In this document: positions 1 through 7,879 of the stretch, piece by piece
Layout: every line of letters starts with the position of its first letter
How positions within the stretch are numbered: position 1 is the stretch's first letter
Origin: Acetobacteraceae bacterium H6797
GTDB taxonomy: Bacteria; Pseudomonadota; Alphaproteobacteria; Acetobacterales; Acetobacteraceae
Length of the DNA stretch: 64,000 bases
Direction of reading: 5' to 3'
Assembly: GCA_015223225.1 (NCBI GenBank)
Contig: JADFCQ010000003.1
Coordinates: forward strand, 248,001-312,000
Made by a program: the position numbers and the translations under genes
The notes under the pieces: model-generated
The model's database searches: none
Told to the model about the DNA's origin: nothing
What the model saw: the letters and a program-made list of their open reading frames with translations, nothing else

Positions 1-294
1 GGCGGTGATCGCCGTCGTCAGTGCCGACATCCACAGCGTCTTCCACAAGGTCGCGGCATAGAAGCCGGTGCTGAAGAAGCGCAGGTAGTTGCGAAAGGTG
101 AAGTCGGTGCTGGGGCTGATCACGCCCGGCTCGGGCGCGTTCAGGCTCAGCGCGAGCAGATTGGCCAGCGGCAGGAAGAGGCCGAACAGCAGCAGCAGCG
201 CCGCCGGCAACAGCAGCCAGCCCGCGTCCATGCCCGGCCGCCGGGGCCGCGCGATGGGGTCGGCCGGCATGGCGGCCGTCACCGACTGGCTCAT
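1..294 (-). CDS. ABC transporter permease, PotB-like (5' part only)
   Basis: The window edge cuts this gene; only the first 98 codons are present. The product starts MSQSVTAAMP, then has a cytoplasmic Arg/Pro-rich stretch, one strongly hydrophobic segment (about residues 27-50, rich in Leu) and a periplasmic section containing FTFRNYLRFF, a pattern usual at the N-terminus of spermidine/putrescine-type inner-membrane permeases. Its ATG overlaps the stop of the upstream hydrolase gene by 4 bases, so it is the third gene of an operon with the receptor and hydrolase at 291-2548. The substrate is unknown; a small organic amine or amide is an inference from the neighbours. Confidence 0.8.
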   Translation of the reverse strand, partial: MSQSVTAAMPADPIARPRRPGMDAGWLLLPAALLLLFGLFLPLANLLALSLNAPEPGVISPSTDFTFRNYLRFFSTGFYAATLWKTLWMSALTTAITA

Positions 295-1505
295 GCCGCC
301 TGCCTCGCGCTGCCCCGCCAGGCTTCGATGATGCGCGCGACAGGATCGACCCGGCCGAAATAAGTGCGGATCTGTTCCAGCGAGGCCGCGTGCAGGTCTC
401 GCACGAGATCCTTGGTGCCGACGCCGTCTTCGGCGACGACGAGGTAGAAATCCAGCATCGAGGCGTCGCGCGCGGTGCTCTCGACGCAGCAATTGGTCGT
501 CACGCCTGCGAGGATCACCGTCTCGATCCCCTTGGCGCGCAGGGTCGCTTCGAGGGGCGTGTCGATGAAGGCGCTGTAGCGGTGCTTGGTGATGACCGTC
601 TCGCCCGGCAGGGGGCCGAAACCGTCGAGGAACTCGCCGCCCCATTGCCCGGTGAGGCAAACCTCGACCGCATCCGGGGCGAAGCGCGCGTGCTCGGAAA
701 TATCGGCCGCCGAGGCGCTCCAGACCGCGCCTTCGCGCGTCTGCGTGCTGGGAAAGCGATAGGGCGAGCCGGGGCTGCGGAAGAGCGGGCCGTATTCCGC
801 GCGGACATGCACGACATCCACGCCCGCCGCGCGGGCCGCGCCGAGCAACTGCTGGATGCGCGGCACGGCGGAGTGCACGAGTGGCATGGCTTCCTGCCGC
901 CGCCCGGTCGCGCCATCCGGGGCGCAGAAATCGTTCTGCACGTCGATCAGCACCAGGGCCGCGCGGCCGGGGGCGACACGTTCCTCCAGGCTGCGGCGCA
1001 GGCGGGCGTGCTTCACCTCCGCCTGCCAATGCCGGGGGCCGGGGGCGGTCGCGGCCCAGGCGGCGGTCAGCGTGGCGCCCGGGATCTGCGCGGCGCCGCA
1101 GGCGGGCCCGGCAAGGCAGCCGGCTGCCTCGATCACGGCATAGCCGCGCGCGGCGGCGTCCCGCGCCGCGCAGGTCACGAAATGGGCGCGGTTGGCACCG
1201 GCGAGGACGAGGCTCCGCACGCCGTTGGAGCGCAGGATCAGCCCCAGATCGGTCGCGCCGAAAGGTCCGGCCGCCCCGGTGCGCACCGGGGCTTCATTGG
1301 GGGCCGTGGCGCAGGCGAAGCCGGGGGCGAAATCGGCCTGCCCGCGCGCGGCCTCAGGCGAGAGGAAGAGCACGAGCAGCCCGGCCTGGCGCGCCGCCTC
1401 TAGTAGGGCGGCGCAGGGCTCGGCAACCTCCCCGAGCGCGCCGGGCAGCGGGTCGATGACCAGCAGCGCGGTGGAGGCCGGGTCGGGCAGTGAAAAGGCA
1501 GTCAT
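291..1505 (-). CDS. Tandem isochorismatase-fold cysteine hydrolase, RutB-like second domain
   Basis: The 404-residue product holds two isochorismatase-fold domains. The second (about 160-395) has the full catalytic set: Asp188 in LIDVQNDF, Lys307 in TKHRYSAF and nucleophile Cys340 in TTNCCVESTARDA. Its C-terminal LEQIRTYFG resembles ureidoacrylate amidohydrolase RutB, so amide or ureido hydrolysis in the cytoplasm is expected. The first domain (about 5-155) keeps Asp18, but Lys aligns with Arg75 and the Cys with Phe109, so it looks non-catalytic. The start at 1505 was chosen over an upstream in-frame ATG because it overlaps the receptor gene's stop by one base. The gene lies between the receptor and the permease of one ABC importer, so it probably processes the imported compound. 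Confidence 0.85.
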   Translation of the reverse strand: MTAFSLPDPASTALLVIDPLPGALGEVAEPCAALLEAARQAGLLVLFLSPEAARGQADFAPGFACATAPNEAPVRTGAAGPFGATDLGLILRSNGVRSLVLAGANRAHFVTCAARDAAARGYAVIEAAGCLAGPACGAAQIPGATLTAAWAATAPGPRHWQAEVKHARLRRSLEERVAPGRAALVLIDVQNDFCAPDGATGRRQEAMPLVHSAVPRIQQLLGAARAAGVDVVHVRAEYGPLFRSPGSPYRFPSTQTREGAVWSASAADISEHARFAPDAVEVCLTGQWGGEFLDGFGPLPGETVITKHRYSAFIDTPLEATLRAKGIETVILAGVTTNCCVESTARDASMLDFYLVVAEDGVGTKDLVRDLHAASLEQIRTYFGRVDPVARIIEAWRGSARQAA

Positions 1506-2548
1506 CAGCCGGCGACTTCCATATTCCACCGCTCGGTCAGTTCCGACATCTGCGGCACCACCTTGAACCAGTCGAAAAGCTGCAGCCGGTCGAGCGGCGG
1601 CACGCGTTCGGCGGCCTTGCCGCTGAGCTGCGCCTCCTTATGCACCGGGCCCGCGATGACCGCGTTGCAGAAGGCTTCCTGGCTCTCGCGGCTGATCGCG
1701 TGGTTGATGAAGCGGTGGCAGAGCTCGGCGTTCTTGGTGTTCTTGGCGACATGGTAGGAGACCATGCCGACCATCGCGCCATCCTTGGGGAAGACGAACT
1801 TCACCGGCTTGCCCGCGTCGATCAGCGCATAGGGCGGGATATTGGTCGTCATGCCCACGACCGAGACTTCGCCGGCGTCCAGCATCTGCATCGCGTCGGT
1901 CGAGCCGGTGTAGAAGCGGCGGATATTGGGCTTGAGCGCCTTCAGCGCCGCGAAGGCCGGGTCGAGATTGCTCTCGCTGCCGCCACGCTGGCGGGCGGCG
2001 ACGACCAGCATCTCCCAGCTGCCCCAGGCGCCGATATCGGGGATGGTCACCTTGCCGCGCAGGCTCGCATCCCACAGATCCGCCCAGGATTCGGGGGGCT
2101 TGGCGACGAGGTCGGTCCGATAGGCGATGCCGTAGGAGGCGTAGTCGAGCCCGACGGCCTCCTGCTTGTACTGCTCGTACCAGACAGGGTGGATCTGGTT
2201 GATATTGGGCACCTGCTCGGGCGTGATCTTCTGCCCGACGCCCTGCATCACGGCGCGGATGCTGTCGGGATAGGGCAGGAGGAGCAGGTCGATCTCGGGG
2301 CGGTTACGATTGACGACCGCATTGGTGAGCCACTCGGCAGAGTTGCCCAATTTGAGAGCAACATTCGCGCCCGTCTCCCGCTCGAAGCGATCGACGATCG
2401 CGGCGCGATAGGCTTTCTCCCAGACACCGCCGAAGACGGTGGAGACCATGGAACCGCCCGCGGCGCGGGCGGGAAGGGCGAGGCCGATGGTGAGCGCACC
2501 GGCCGTGCCCAGAATCTGCCGCCGGGTCGGCTTAAGAGGCTGAGACAT
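1505..2548 (-). CDS. ABC transporter periplasmic substrate-binding protein, PotD-like
   Basis: A 347-residue extracellular solute-binding protein of family 1. The N-terminus has a twin-arginine signal (RR at 9-10, then a hydrophobic stretch ending in ARA near residue 29), so export by Tat and a periplasmic location are likely. The mature part has the usual features of polyamine/iron-type receptors, such as YGIAYRTDLV and WADLWDASLRGKV. It is the first gene of a leftward operon with a hydrolase and a PotB-like permease. The upstream gap (2549-2744) is shared with the divergent ArsR-type regulator and contains GAACTTG repeats at 2571-2577 and 2590-2596 that could bind a regulator. The ligand cannot be read from the sequence. 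Confidence 0.88.
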   Translation of the reverse strand: MSQPLKPTRRQILGTAGALTIGLALPARAAGGSMVSTVFGGVWEKAYRAAIVDRFERETGANVALKLGNSAEWLTNAVVNRNRPEIDLLLLPYPDSIRAVMQGVGQKITPEQVPNINQIHPVWYEQYKQEAVGLDYASYGIAYRTDLVAKPPESWADLWDASLRGKVTIPDIGAWGSWEMLVVAARQRGGSESNLDPAFAALKALKPNIRRFYTGSTDAMQMLDAGEVSVVGMTTNIPPYALIDAGKPVKFVFPKDGAMVGMVSYHVAKNTKNAELCHRFINHAISRESQEAFCNAVIAGPVHKEAQLSGKAAERVPPLDRLQLFDWFKVVPQMSELTERWNMEVAG

Positions 2549-2692
2549 GAAGGCTCCTGTTCATCATTGCGAACTTGGTTCTTGATTTGGAACTTGATGA
2601 GCAAGCGCCGTGCCAGCAGCGGCGAGCCCCCCGGGGCGGGTAGGGCGGGGATGCCGGCGGCTCAGGGCCGTCCGACGTTCGAGCTTGACGGG

Positions 2693-2729
2693 TATATAAG
2701 AACATTCTAATTAAGATGATACTTATATA
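2693..2729. promoter_or_regulatory. AT-rich inverted repeat, probable BigR/SqrR-type operator
   Basis: TATATAAG at 2693-2700 is repeated in perfect inversion as CTTATATA at 2722-2729, with an AT-rich core (CTAATTAAG) in between. It ends 15 bases before the chosen ATG of the ArsR-family gene. In this GC-rich window so AT-rich a palindrome stands out. ArsR-family sulfide sensors such as BigR and SqrR bind AT-rich palindromes over their own promoters; binding here is inferred. Confidence 0.6.
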
Positions 2730-2744
2730 TTGGAGCCATCCCTG

Positions 2745-3071
2745 ATGGCCATGACAGAGGCTGCCGCCGATATCACGGCGCTGGAGGAAAAGGCGGCGGA
2801 GGCGGCGCGGATGCTGCGTCTGCTCGCCAATGAGCGCCGCCTGCTCATGCTCTGCCATCTCGCCGGCGAGGGCGAGATGATGGTCGGCGCGCTGGCGGAG
2901 GCGGTGGGCCTCTCCCAGCCCGCGCTGTCACAGCATCTCGCCTTGCTGCGCGAGGAAGGGCTGGTGGCGACGCGCAAGGAATCCCAGGCCGTCTTCTACC
3001 GGCTCGCCGACCCCAAGGCCGCCCGGCTGCTCCAGGTGCTTCGCGACCTCTATTGCCCGCCCGCGGGCTGA
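2745..3071 (+). CDS. ArsR-family regulator, BigR/SqrR-like persulfide sensor
   Basis: A 108-residue winged-helix repressor with the ArsR pattern (LLANERRLLMLCHL, then AVGLSQPALSQHLALLREEGLV as recognition helices, then the wing FYRLAD). Two cysteines, Cys37 and Cys104 from the chosen ATG, lie 67 residues apart, close to the spacing of the cysteine pair that senses persulfide in BigR and SqrR. No metal-binding CxC motif is seen. The start at 2745 has GGAG nine bases upstream; a TTG at 2730 would extend the protein by five residues but would overlap the Shine-Dalgarno. The next gene, 22 bases on, encodes a rhodanese, which fits a sulfur-responsive two-gene operon under autoregulation. Confidence 0.8.
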   Translation: MAMTEAAADITALEEKAAEAARMLRLLANERRLLMLCHLAGEGEMMVGALAEAVGLSQPALSQHLALLREEGLVATRKESQAVFYRLADPKAARLLQVLRDLYCPPAG

Positions 3072-3093
3072 CGCGGGAAGAAGGGACACGACG

Positions 3094-3615
3094 ATGCTGA
3101 AGACGATCACCCCCGCCGAAGCGGCGCGGCTACTGCGCGAGGGCGCGGTGCTGCTGGATATCCGCGAGCCGGACGAACACGCGCGCGAGCGCATCCCCGG
3201 CGCCAGGAACCTGCCGCTTTCGCGCCTCGACCAGGCGGATGTAACGGCATCCGAGGGCAGGCCGATCCTGTTTCACTGCCGCTCCGGCGCCCGCACGCAG
3301 GGGAATGCCGCGCGGCTCGCCGCCAAGGCCGGGCAGGGCGAGGCCTATATCCTCGAAGGCGGGCTCGACGCCTGGAAGCGCGCCGGGCTGCCCGTGGCCC
3401 AGGATCGCCGCCCGCCGCTCGAGATGATGCGGCAGGTGCAGATCACCGCCGGCTCGTTGGTGCTGATCGGCGTGCTGCTGGGCGCGATGGTCTCGCCCTG
3501 GTTCTATGGGATTTCCGCCTTCGTGGGCGCCGGGCTGGTCTTCGCCGGCGTCTCGGGGACCTGTGGCCTCGCCAAACTGCTGCGGCTGATGCCCTGGAAC
3601 AGCGCCGCAGCCTGA
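3094..3615 (+). CDS. Membrane-anchored rhodanese with DUF2892 domain (YgaP-like)
   Basis: 173 residues. The N-terminal half is a rhodanese domain (LLDIREPDEH near the start, active-site loop CRSGAR at about residues 67-72), which transfers sulfane sulfur through the loop cysteine. The C-terminal part (about 115-165) has two hydrophobic segments of the DUF2892 type that anchor the domain in the inner membrane, as in E. coli YgaP. It follows the ArsR-like regulator by 22 bases with an AAGGGA ribosome site, so the two are probably co-transcribed. A role in handling sulfide or polysulfide is the likely job. No persulfide dioxygenase or sulfide:quinone reductase gene is visible nearby. Confidence 0.88.
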   Translation: MLKTITPAEAARLLREGAVLLDIREPDEHARERIPGARNLPLSRLDQADVTASEGRPILFHCRSGARTQGNAARLAAKAGQGEAYILEGGLDAWKRAGLPVAQDRRPPLEMMRQVQITAGSLVLIGVLLGAMVSPWFYGISAFVGAGLVFAGVSGTCGLAKLLRLMPWNSAAA

Positions 3616-3627
3616 GCCCTCAGCCCC

Positions 3628-3753
3628 GAGCCCTCAGCCTGGCGGGGCGTTGCGGCTCACGGCCTCGCGGAGGGCGTCGAGTTCCATGAGGTCAGCGTAT
3701 TTCTGGCCCATGTCGAAGAGGTTCGCCTCATGCGGGCCGAGCGCGCGGTTGCC
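3628..3753 (-). pseudogene. Duplicated 3' fragment of an isochorismatase-family gene
   Basis: This 126-base stretch matches 7880-8005, the 3' end of the intact amidohydrolase gene at 7886-8518, with five mismatches seen by direct comparison. Read leftward it still encodes ALGPHEANLFDMGQKYADLM and a tail ending RNAPPG, against RNAAPG in the intact copy. There is no start, no catalytic domain and no match beyond 3753, so it is a remnant. With the intact copy it brackets a 4.25-kb block holding the GlxA-type regulator, two dehydrogenases and the MFS gene. Confidence 0.85.
3628..3753. repeat. Left copy of a 126-bp direct repeat (partner 7880-8005)
   Basis: Same orientation and about 96 percent identity with 7880-8005, offset 4252 bases. 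Similarity stops abruptly at 3753/8005, where the left copy runs into a G-rich tract near 3780-3800. The repeat is the likely footprint of the event that placed the 3.75-7.88 kb block here. Confidence 0.85.
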
Positions 3754-3836
3754 GTTCCAAACTTCCGCGATGTCCCGCCCCCGGGCCGGGGGGGGGCGGA
3801 GGCCCGCTGAACTGGGGCGCCACCGCTCTCCCCGCG

Positions 3837-4772
3837 TCACACCGCGGTGCGGGCCGTTCGTCTCAAGGCCTGGGGCGGCTGGCCGAAGGCACGGAGGAAG
3901 GCACGGCGCATCCGTTCCGGATCGGCGAAGCCGCTTTCGCGCGCGATGATCTCGATGGGGTGAAGCGTCTGTTCCAACATCAGGCGCGCCGCCTCCAGCC
4001 TCAGTTGCGCCACGGCCTTGGCGGGTGACTGTCCGGTTTCGGCCCGGAAGGCCCGGCTGAACTGGCGCGGGCTGAGGGCTGCGGCGCCGGCCAAGTCTTC
4101 CACTGAGAGTTCGGCCGTCAGGTTGCGCCGTGCATAGGTCAGCGCCGCCTCGATACGGTCGGACTTGGCGGTCATCTCCAGCAACTCCGAATGCTGGGTC
4201 TGCCCGCCGCCGCGCCGATGGTACATCACCAGCTTCCGGGCAACCGAGCGCGCGATGTCGCTGCCGAGATCCTTTTCCACCATGGCCAGCGCGAGGTCGA
4301 CGCCCGCGGTCATGCCGGCCGAACTCCAGACCGCGCCGTCGACGATGAAGATCCGGTCTTCCTCGACCTGAACTGCGGGGAAATCCGTGCCCAGCTCCCG
4401 CGCCACCAGCCAATGGGTCGTGGCCCGGCGCCCGTCCAGCACGCCGGCTTCGGCGAGTACGAAAGCGCCAGTGCAGATCGAGCCCAGGCGCCGTGTGGCC
4501 GGCAGGCGGCTCGCGATCCAGGCGCATAGCCCTGGGCTTGGCCGTGGCCTTTCGACGCCGCCGCCCACCAGAATGGTGTCGAACTCCTGTCCGGCGAAGG
4601 GGAGGCTGTCCACAGCCATGCCGGTGGAACTGCGCACCGGGCCGCCATGCTCCGAGACGGTGGCCACTTCATAGACCGTCTTGTCCGCGCAGAGATTGGC
4701 GAATTCGAAGACCGATCCGGCCGCCAGGCTCATCATCTGGAAGCCGGGGTAAATGACGAAGCCGATACGCAT
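3837..4772 (-). CDS. GlxA-family transcriptional regulator (DJ-1/PfpI plus AraC HTH)
   Basis: 311 residues with two parts. Residues 1-170 form a DJ-1/PfpI-like glutamine-amidotransferase fold (IGFVIYPGFQ at the start, GSICTGAFVLAEAG with the nucleophile-elbow Cys, then AGMTAGVDLAL), probably the ligand-sensing domain. Residues about 210-305 are an AraC-type pair of helix-turn-helix motifs (LSPRQFSRAFRAETGQSPA and ARESGFADPERMRRAF). The ATG at 4772 was taken because the fold begins right after it; longer in-frame starts add unrelated sequence. It is divergent from the first dehydrogenase gene with 91 bases between, so it most likely controls the dehydrogenase/MFS genes. The inducer is unknown. 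Confidence 0.88.
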   Translation of the reverse strand: MRIGFVIYPGFQMMSLAAGSVFEFANLCADKTVYEVATVSEHGGPVRSSTGMAVDSLPFAGQEFDTILVGGGVERPRPSPGLCAWIASRLPATRRLGSICTGAFVLAEAGVLDGRRATTHWLVARELGTDFPAVQVEEDRIFIVDGAVWSSAGMTAGVDLALAMVEKDLGSDIARSVARKLVMYHRRGGGQTQHSELLEMTAKSDRIEAALTYARRNLTAELSVEDLAGAAALSPRQFSRAFRAETGQSPAKAVAQLRLEAARLMLEQTLHPIEIIARESGFADPERMRRAFLRAFGQPPQALRRTARTAV

Positions 4773-4785
4773 GACGGCGCTCCTA

Positions 4786-4846
4786 TGTCCTGAAACGAGG
4801 GATATACGACATTTAGGACAAGCGCCAGAACTTCTAATCCTGTCGT
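4786..4846. promoter_or_regulatory. Divergent promoter region with TGTCCT/AGGACA half-sites
   Basis: Between the GlxA-type regulator and the first dehydrogenase gene, TGTCCT (4786-4791) and AGGACA (4815-4820) form a spaced inverted repeat, and ACGACA (4806-4811) pairs with TGTCGT (4841-4846). These could be sites for the adjacent AraC-type protein. No promoter boxes can be named with confidence. Confidence 0.35.
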
Positions 4847-4863
4847 CACACCGGAGGGCGCCA

Positions 4864-5703
4864 ATGCCGCTCCAGACGAAGCAGACAGGACCTCGACCCA
4901 TGACCCTCTCCCCTCTCGGCACGGCTCTCATCACCGGCGCCTCCTCGGGCATCGGCGCGATCTACGCCGATCGGCTGGCCGCCCGCGGCCATGATCTCAT
5001 CCTGGTGGCGCGCAATCGCGGCAAGCTCACGGCCCTCGCCTCGCAACTCGCCGACCGCACCGGCCGCTCGGTCGAGGTCGTCGCCGCCGACCTTTCCGAC
5101 AAGGCCGACCTCCGTGCGACCGAGCGGCTGCTGGCGACCGATGCCAGCATCACCATGCTGGTCAACAATGCGGGTGTCGGCGCCACTGCTCCGCTGCTTT
5201 CCTCCAATGTCGATGCCATGGAGCGGATGATCGACCTCGACGTGACGGCGCTGATGCGCCTGACCTACGCGGCCGCTCCGGCCTTCGCGGCGCGGGGCCG
5301 TGGCACCATCGTCAATATCTCGTCCATCGTCGCCATCGGGCCCGAGGTGCTGAACGGCGTCTATGGCGGGGCGAAGTCCTTCGTGCTGGCCTTCAGCCAG
5401 TCCCTGCATCATGAGCTGGCGGAGAAGGGTCTGCGCATCCAGGCCGTGCTGCCGGGGGCCACGGCGACCGATTTCTGGGGCATCGCCGGCACACCGGTCG
5501 AGCATCTGCCGGGCGAGATCGTCATGCCTGCCACCGCCATGGTGGATGCCGCGCTGGCGGGGCTGGACGCGGGGGAACTGGTGACCATCCCCGCGCTGCC
5601 CGATGCGGCCCAATGGGCCGCCTACGAAGCCGCCCGCCAGGCGATGCTGCCCAACCTTTCCAGAGCTGAGCCGGCCGCGCGCTACCGCGTCGCCGCCGCC
5701 TGA
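4864..5703 (+). CDS. Short-chain dehydrogenase/reductase, COG0300 type
   Basis: 279 residues of the classical SDR fold: nucleotide-binding TALITGASSGIGA near residue 20, LVNNAG, and a catalytic Ser in VNISSIVAIG followed by the Tyr-Gly-Gly-Ala-Lys pair (YGGAK). It should be an NAD(P)-dependent cytosolic oxidoreductase; the substrate is not predictable. The start at 4864 has GGAGG six bases upstream; ATG 4900, closer to the fold, is also possible. It is the first of three rightward genes (two SDRs and an MFS protein) in the block bounded by the 126-bp repeat, divergent from its likely regulator. Confidence 0.87.
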   Translation: MPLQTKQTGPRPMTLSPLGTALITGASSGIGAIYADRLAARGHDLILVARNRGKLTALASQLADRTGRSVEVVAADLSDKADLRATERLLATDASITMLVNNAGVGATAPLLSSNVDAMERMIDLDVTALMRLTYAAAPAFAARGRGTIVNISSIVAIGPEVLNGVYGGAKSFVLAFSQSLHHELAEKGLRIQAVLPGATATDFWGIAGTPVEHLPGEIVMPATAMVDAALAGLDAGELVTIPALPDAAQWAAYEAARQAMLPNLSRAEPAARYRVAAA

Positions 5704-5731
5704 TCCGCACCCCATTCCAGGACCACGAACC

Positions 5732-6490
5732 ATGCAACTCACCGACAACACCATCTTCATCACTGGCGCCACCTCCGGTATTGGGCGCGCCCTGGCCGAG
5801 GCCTTTCATGGCCTGGGCAATCAGGTGATCATCGCCGGCCGCCGCCGCGCGCTGCTGGATGAGGTGGCCGCCGCCAATCCGGGCATGGTCGGCATCGAGC
5901 TCGACATCGCCGACCCCCGGAGCATCGCGGCCGTCGCCGACCGGCTGGTGCGGGAGTTCCCCAAGCTCAACGTGCTCATCAACAATGCCGGCATCATGCC
6001 CTTCGACGATCCGTCGAAGCCGCTGGACGATGCGGTCAGCCAGGCGATCCTGCAGACCAACCTGCTGGGCCCGATCCGCATGACCTCGGCGCTGATCGAG
6101 CATCTGAAGGCCCAGCCGCGCGCCACCATCATCAACAATACCTCGGTGCTGGCCTATCTGCCGCTGGCGGGGAATGCGGTCTATTCGGCCAGCAAGGCGG
6201 CGCTGCATTCCTTCACCCTCTCGCAGCGCTTCATGCTGCGCGAGACCTCGGTATCGGTGCAGGAAATCGCGCCGCCCTGGGTGGATACCGACCTGATCCG
6301 CAAGAGCGGCGATCCGCGCGCCATGCCGCTCGACGCCTTCATCGCCGAGACGATGCAGAAGCTGGCCGGGGATGCCGAGGAAATCGTCGTCGATGCCATC
6401 AGCGCGATCCGCGACAATCCTGGCGCCGGCGAGCACAAGCTGATCAACGACTTCAACGCCGCGATAATCGCCAACCCCATTCCGGTCTGA
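5732..6490 (+). CDS. Short-chain dehydrogenase/reductase, DltE-like
   Basis: 252 residues. TIFITGATSGIGR opens the Rossmann fold, VLINNAGIMPF follows, and catalytic Ser, Tyr and Lys are present (NTSVLAYLPLAG, then YSASK). The C-terminal IAPPWVDTDL is typical of DltE-like members. ATG 5732 is preceded by AGGA. It lies 28 bases after the first SDR, so the two are probably co-transcribed. They are different subfamilies rather than a recent duplication. Substrate unknown. Confidence 0.87.
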   Translation: MQLTDNTIFITGATSGIGRALAEAFHGLGNQVIIAGRRRALLDEVAAANPGMVGIELDIADPRSIAAVADRLVREFPKLNVLINNAGIMPFDDPSKPLDDAVSQAILQTNLLGPIRMTSALIEHLKAQPRATIINNTSVLAYLPLAGNAVYSASKAALHSFTLSQRFMLRETSVSVQEIAPPWVDTDLIRKSGDPRAMPLDAFIAETMQKLAGDAEEIVVDAISAIRDNPGAGEHKLINDFNAAIIANPIPV

Positions 6491-6546
6491 CCTCCAGGCC
6501 GCCCGCCGGCCCGATGGGGCCGGCGGGATGGAGCTGAACCCGAACC

Positions 6547-7761
6547 ATGCCTGATACGCTTTGCACCGTTGCCGCGCCGCGCGCGACGGACGGATCCCTG
6601 CTGCCGCCCGCGTTTCTCGCGCTCGGCACCTTCGCCATCGGCACCGAGGGCTTCATGATCGCCCCGCTGCTGCCGGTCATGGCCAACGAATTCGGAATCG
6701 GGCTGTCGGCGGTGGCCATGCTGGTGGTGGTCTTCACCCTGGTACTGGCGGTCAGCTCGCCGCTTGCCACGGTGCTGACCGGGCACCTGCGGCGGCGCGA
6801 TACGCTGCTGCTGGCCATGGCGCTGTTCACCGCCGGCAACCTCGTTGCCGCCTTCTCCGCCGGCTTCTGGACGTTGATGGGCGCGCGGGTGCTGATGGCG
6901 GTGGCCGCCGGGCTCTATGCGCCCAGCGCCAACGCGCTGGCCGGCAGCCTTGTCGGGGCGGAGAAGCGCGGCCGGGCGCTGGCCATCGTCAGCGGCGGCA
7001 TGACGCTGGCCATTGCACTCGGCCTGCCTCTCGGCGCCATGGTGGGGCACGCCTTCGGCTGGCGCGCCACCTTTCTGGCCGTGGCGGCGATGGGCGTCGT
7101 CGCCATGGGCGGCATCCTGACGGGGGTGCGGCGCGATGCCGGATCCGGCAGCACGGTCGCGGGGTTGGGCGAGCGGCTTGCAATCATTCGCCAGTCGGCG
7201 GTGTTGCGGCTGCTCGCGGTGACCTTGTTCTGGTCGGTCGGGGCCTATACGGCCTATCCCTTCATCGCGCCCTATCTCGACGCGGTGCTGGGCTTCGGAT
7301 CGGCTGGGATTGGCGCCACCGTCTCCCTCTGGGGTGGCTTCGCCGCCATCGGCGTGATCACGGGCGGCATGCTGAACGACCGCTTCGGCGCCAATAAAGT
7401 GGTGATGGCCTCGTTGGCGCTGCTGGGCACGTCCTTCTTCGCCCTGTCGGCGGCCACGGCGCTGCCGCCGGCTCTGGCCTTGGTGCCTGTGCTCGCCGGC
7501 ATCGCGGTATGGGGCTTCAGCGTCTGGTCCTTCTTCCCGGCGCAGATGGCGCGGCTGATCGCGGCCGGTACGCCTGCCCAGGCCTCCATCGCCCTCGCGC
7601 TCAATACCTCCACCATGTATCTCGGCTTCTCTCTCGGCAGCGCAATGGGGGCCGGAGTGGTAGGCAGCGGCACGGTGTGGGGCATCGGCGCCATCGCCGG
7701 CCTCTCGGAACTGATCGCCATCGTGCTCGACCGCCGGGCGGCCCGCTTGGCCAGGCCGTAG
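6547..7761 (+). CDS. MFS transporter, DHA1 family drug/sugar efflux type
   Basis: 404 residues with about 12 hydrophobic segments spread along the length, and the DHA1 hallmarks: an N-terminal FAIGTEGFMIAPLLP in the first helix, an RRRDT loop after the second and third helices, and GLPLGAMVGHAFGWRATF in helix 5. It resembles AraJ/YdhP-type efflux permeases, which export small molecules by proton antiport at the inner membrane. It is the last gene of the regulator/SDR/SDR/MFS block and could export the SDR product or confer tolerance to a toxic carbonyl; that link is inference. No clear T-rich terminator follows. Confidence 0.88.
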   Translation: MPDTLCTVAAPRATDGSLLPPAFLALGTFAIGTEGFMIAPLLPVMANEFGIGLSAVAMLVVVFTLVLAVSSPLATVLTGHLRRRDTLLLAMALFTAGNLVAAFSAGFWTLMGARVLMAVAAGLYAPSANALAGSLVGAEKRGRALAIVSGGMTLAIALGLPLGAMVGHAFGWRATFLAVAAMGVVAMGGILTGVRRDAGSGSTVAGLGERLAIIRQSAVLRLLAVTLFWSVGAYTAYPFIAPYLDAVLGFGSAGIGATVSLWGGFAAIGVITGGMLNDRFGANKVVMASLALLGTSFFALSAATALPPALALVPVLAGIAVWGFSVWSFFPAQMARLIAAGTPAQASIALALNTSTMYLGFSLGSAMGAGVVGSGTVWGIGAIAGLSELIAIVLDRRAARLARP

Positions 7762-7879
7762 GCAAAGCCGCTGGCGAGAGGCCGACCGCCGCCTCGGCCT
7801 GTCCGCCGCCCGGCCATGAGAAACGGGGCGGCCAGGAAGCTTTCTGAAGGCTTGAGGCTCGCCAACGCGCCGCCAGCCC

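Noticed and set aside
1490..2710. Long rightward reading frame of about 400 codons
   Set aside because: It is antisense to the receptor gene, is rich in Arg, Gly, Asp and His, and has no recognisable domain; a shadow caused by high GC at codon position 3.
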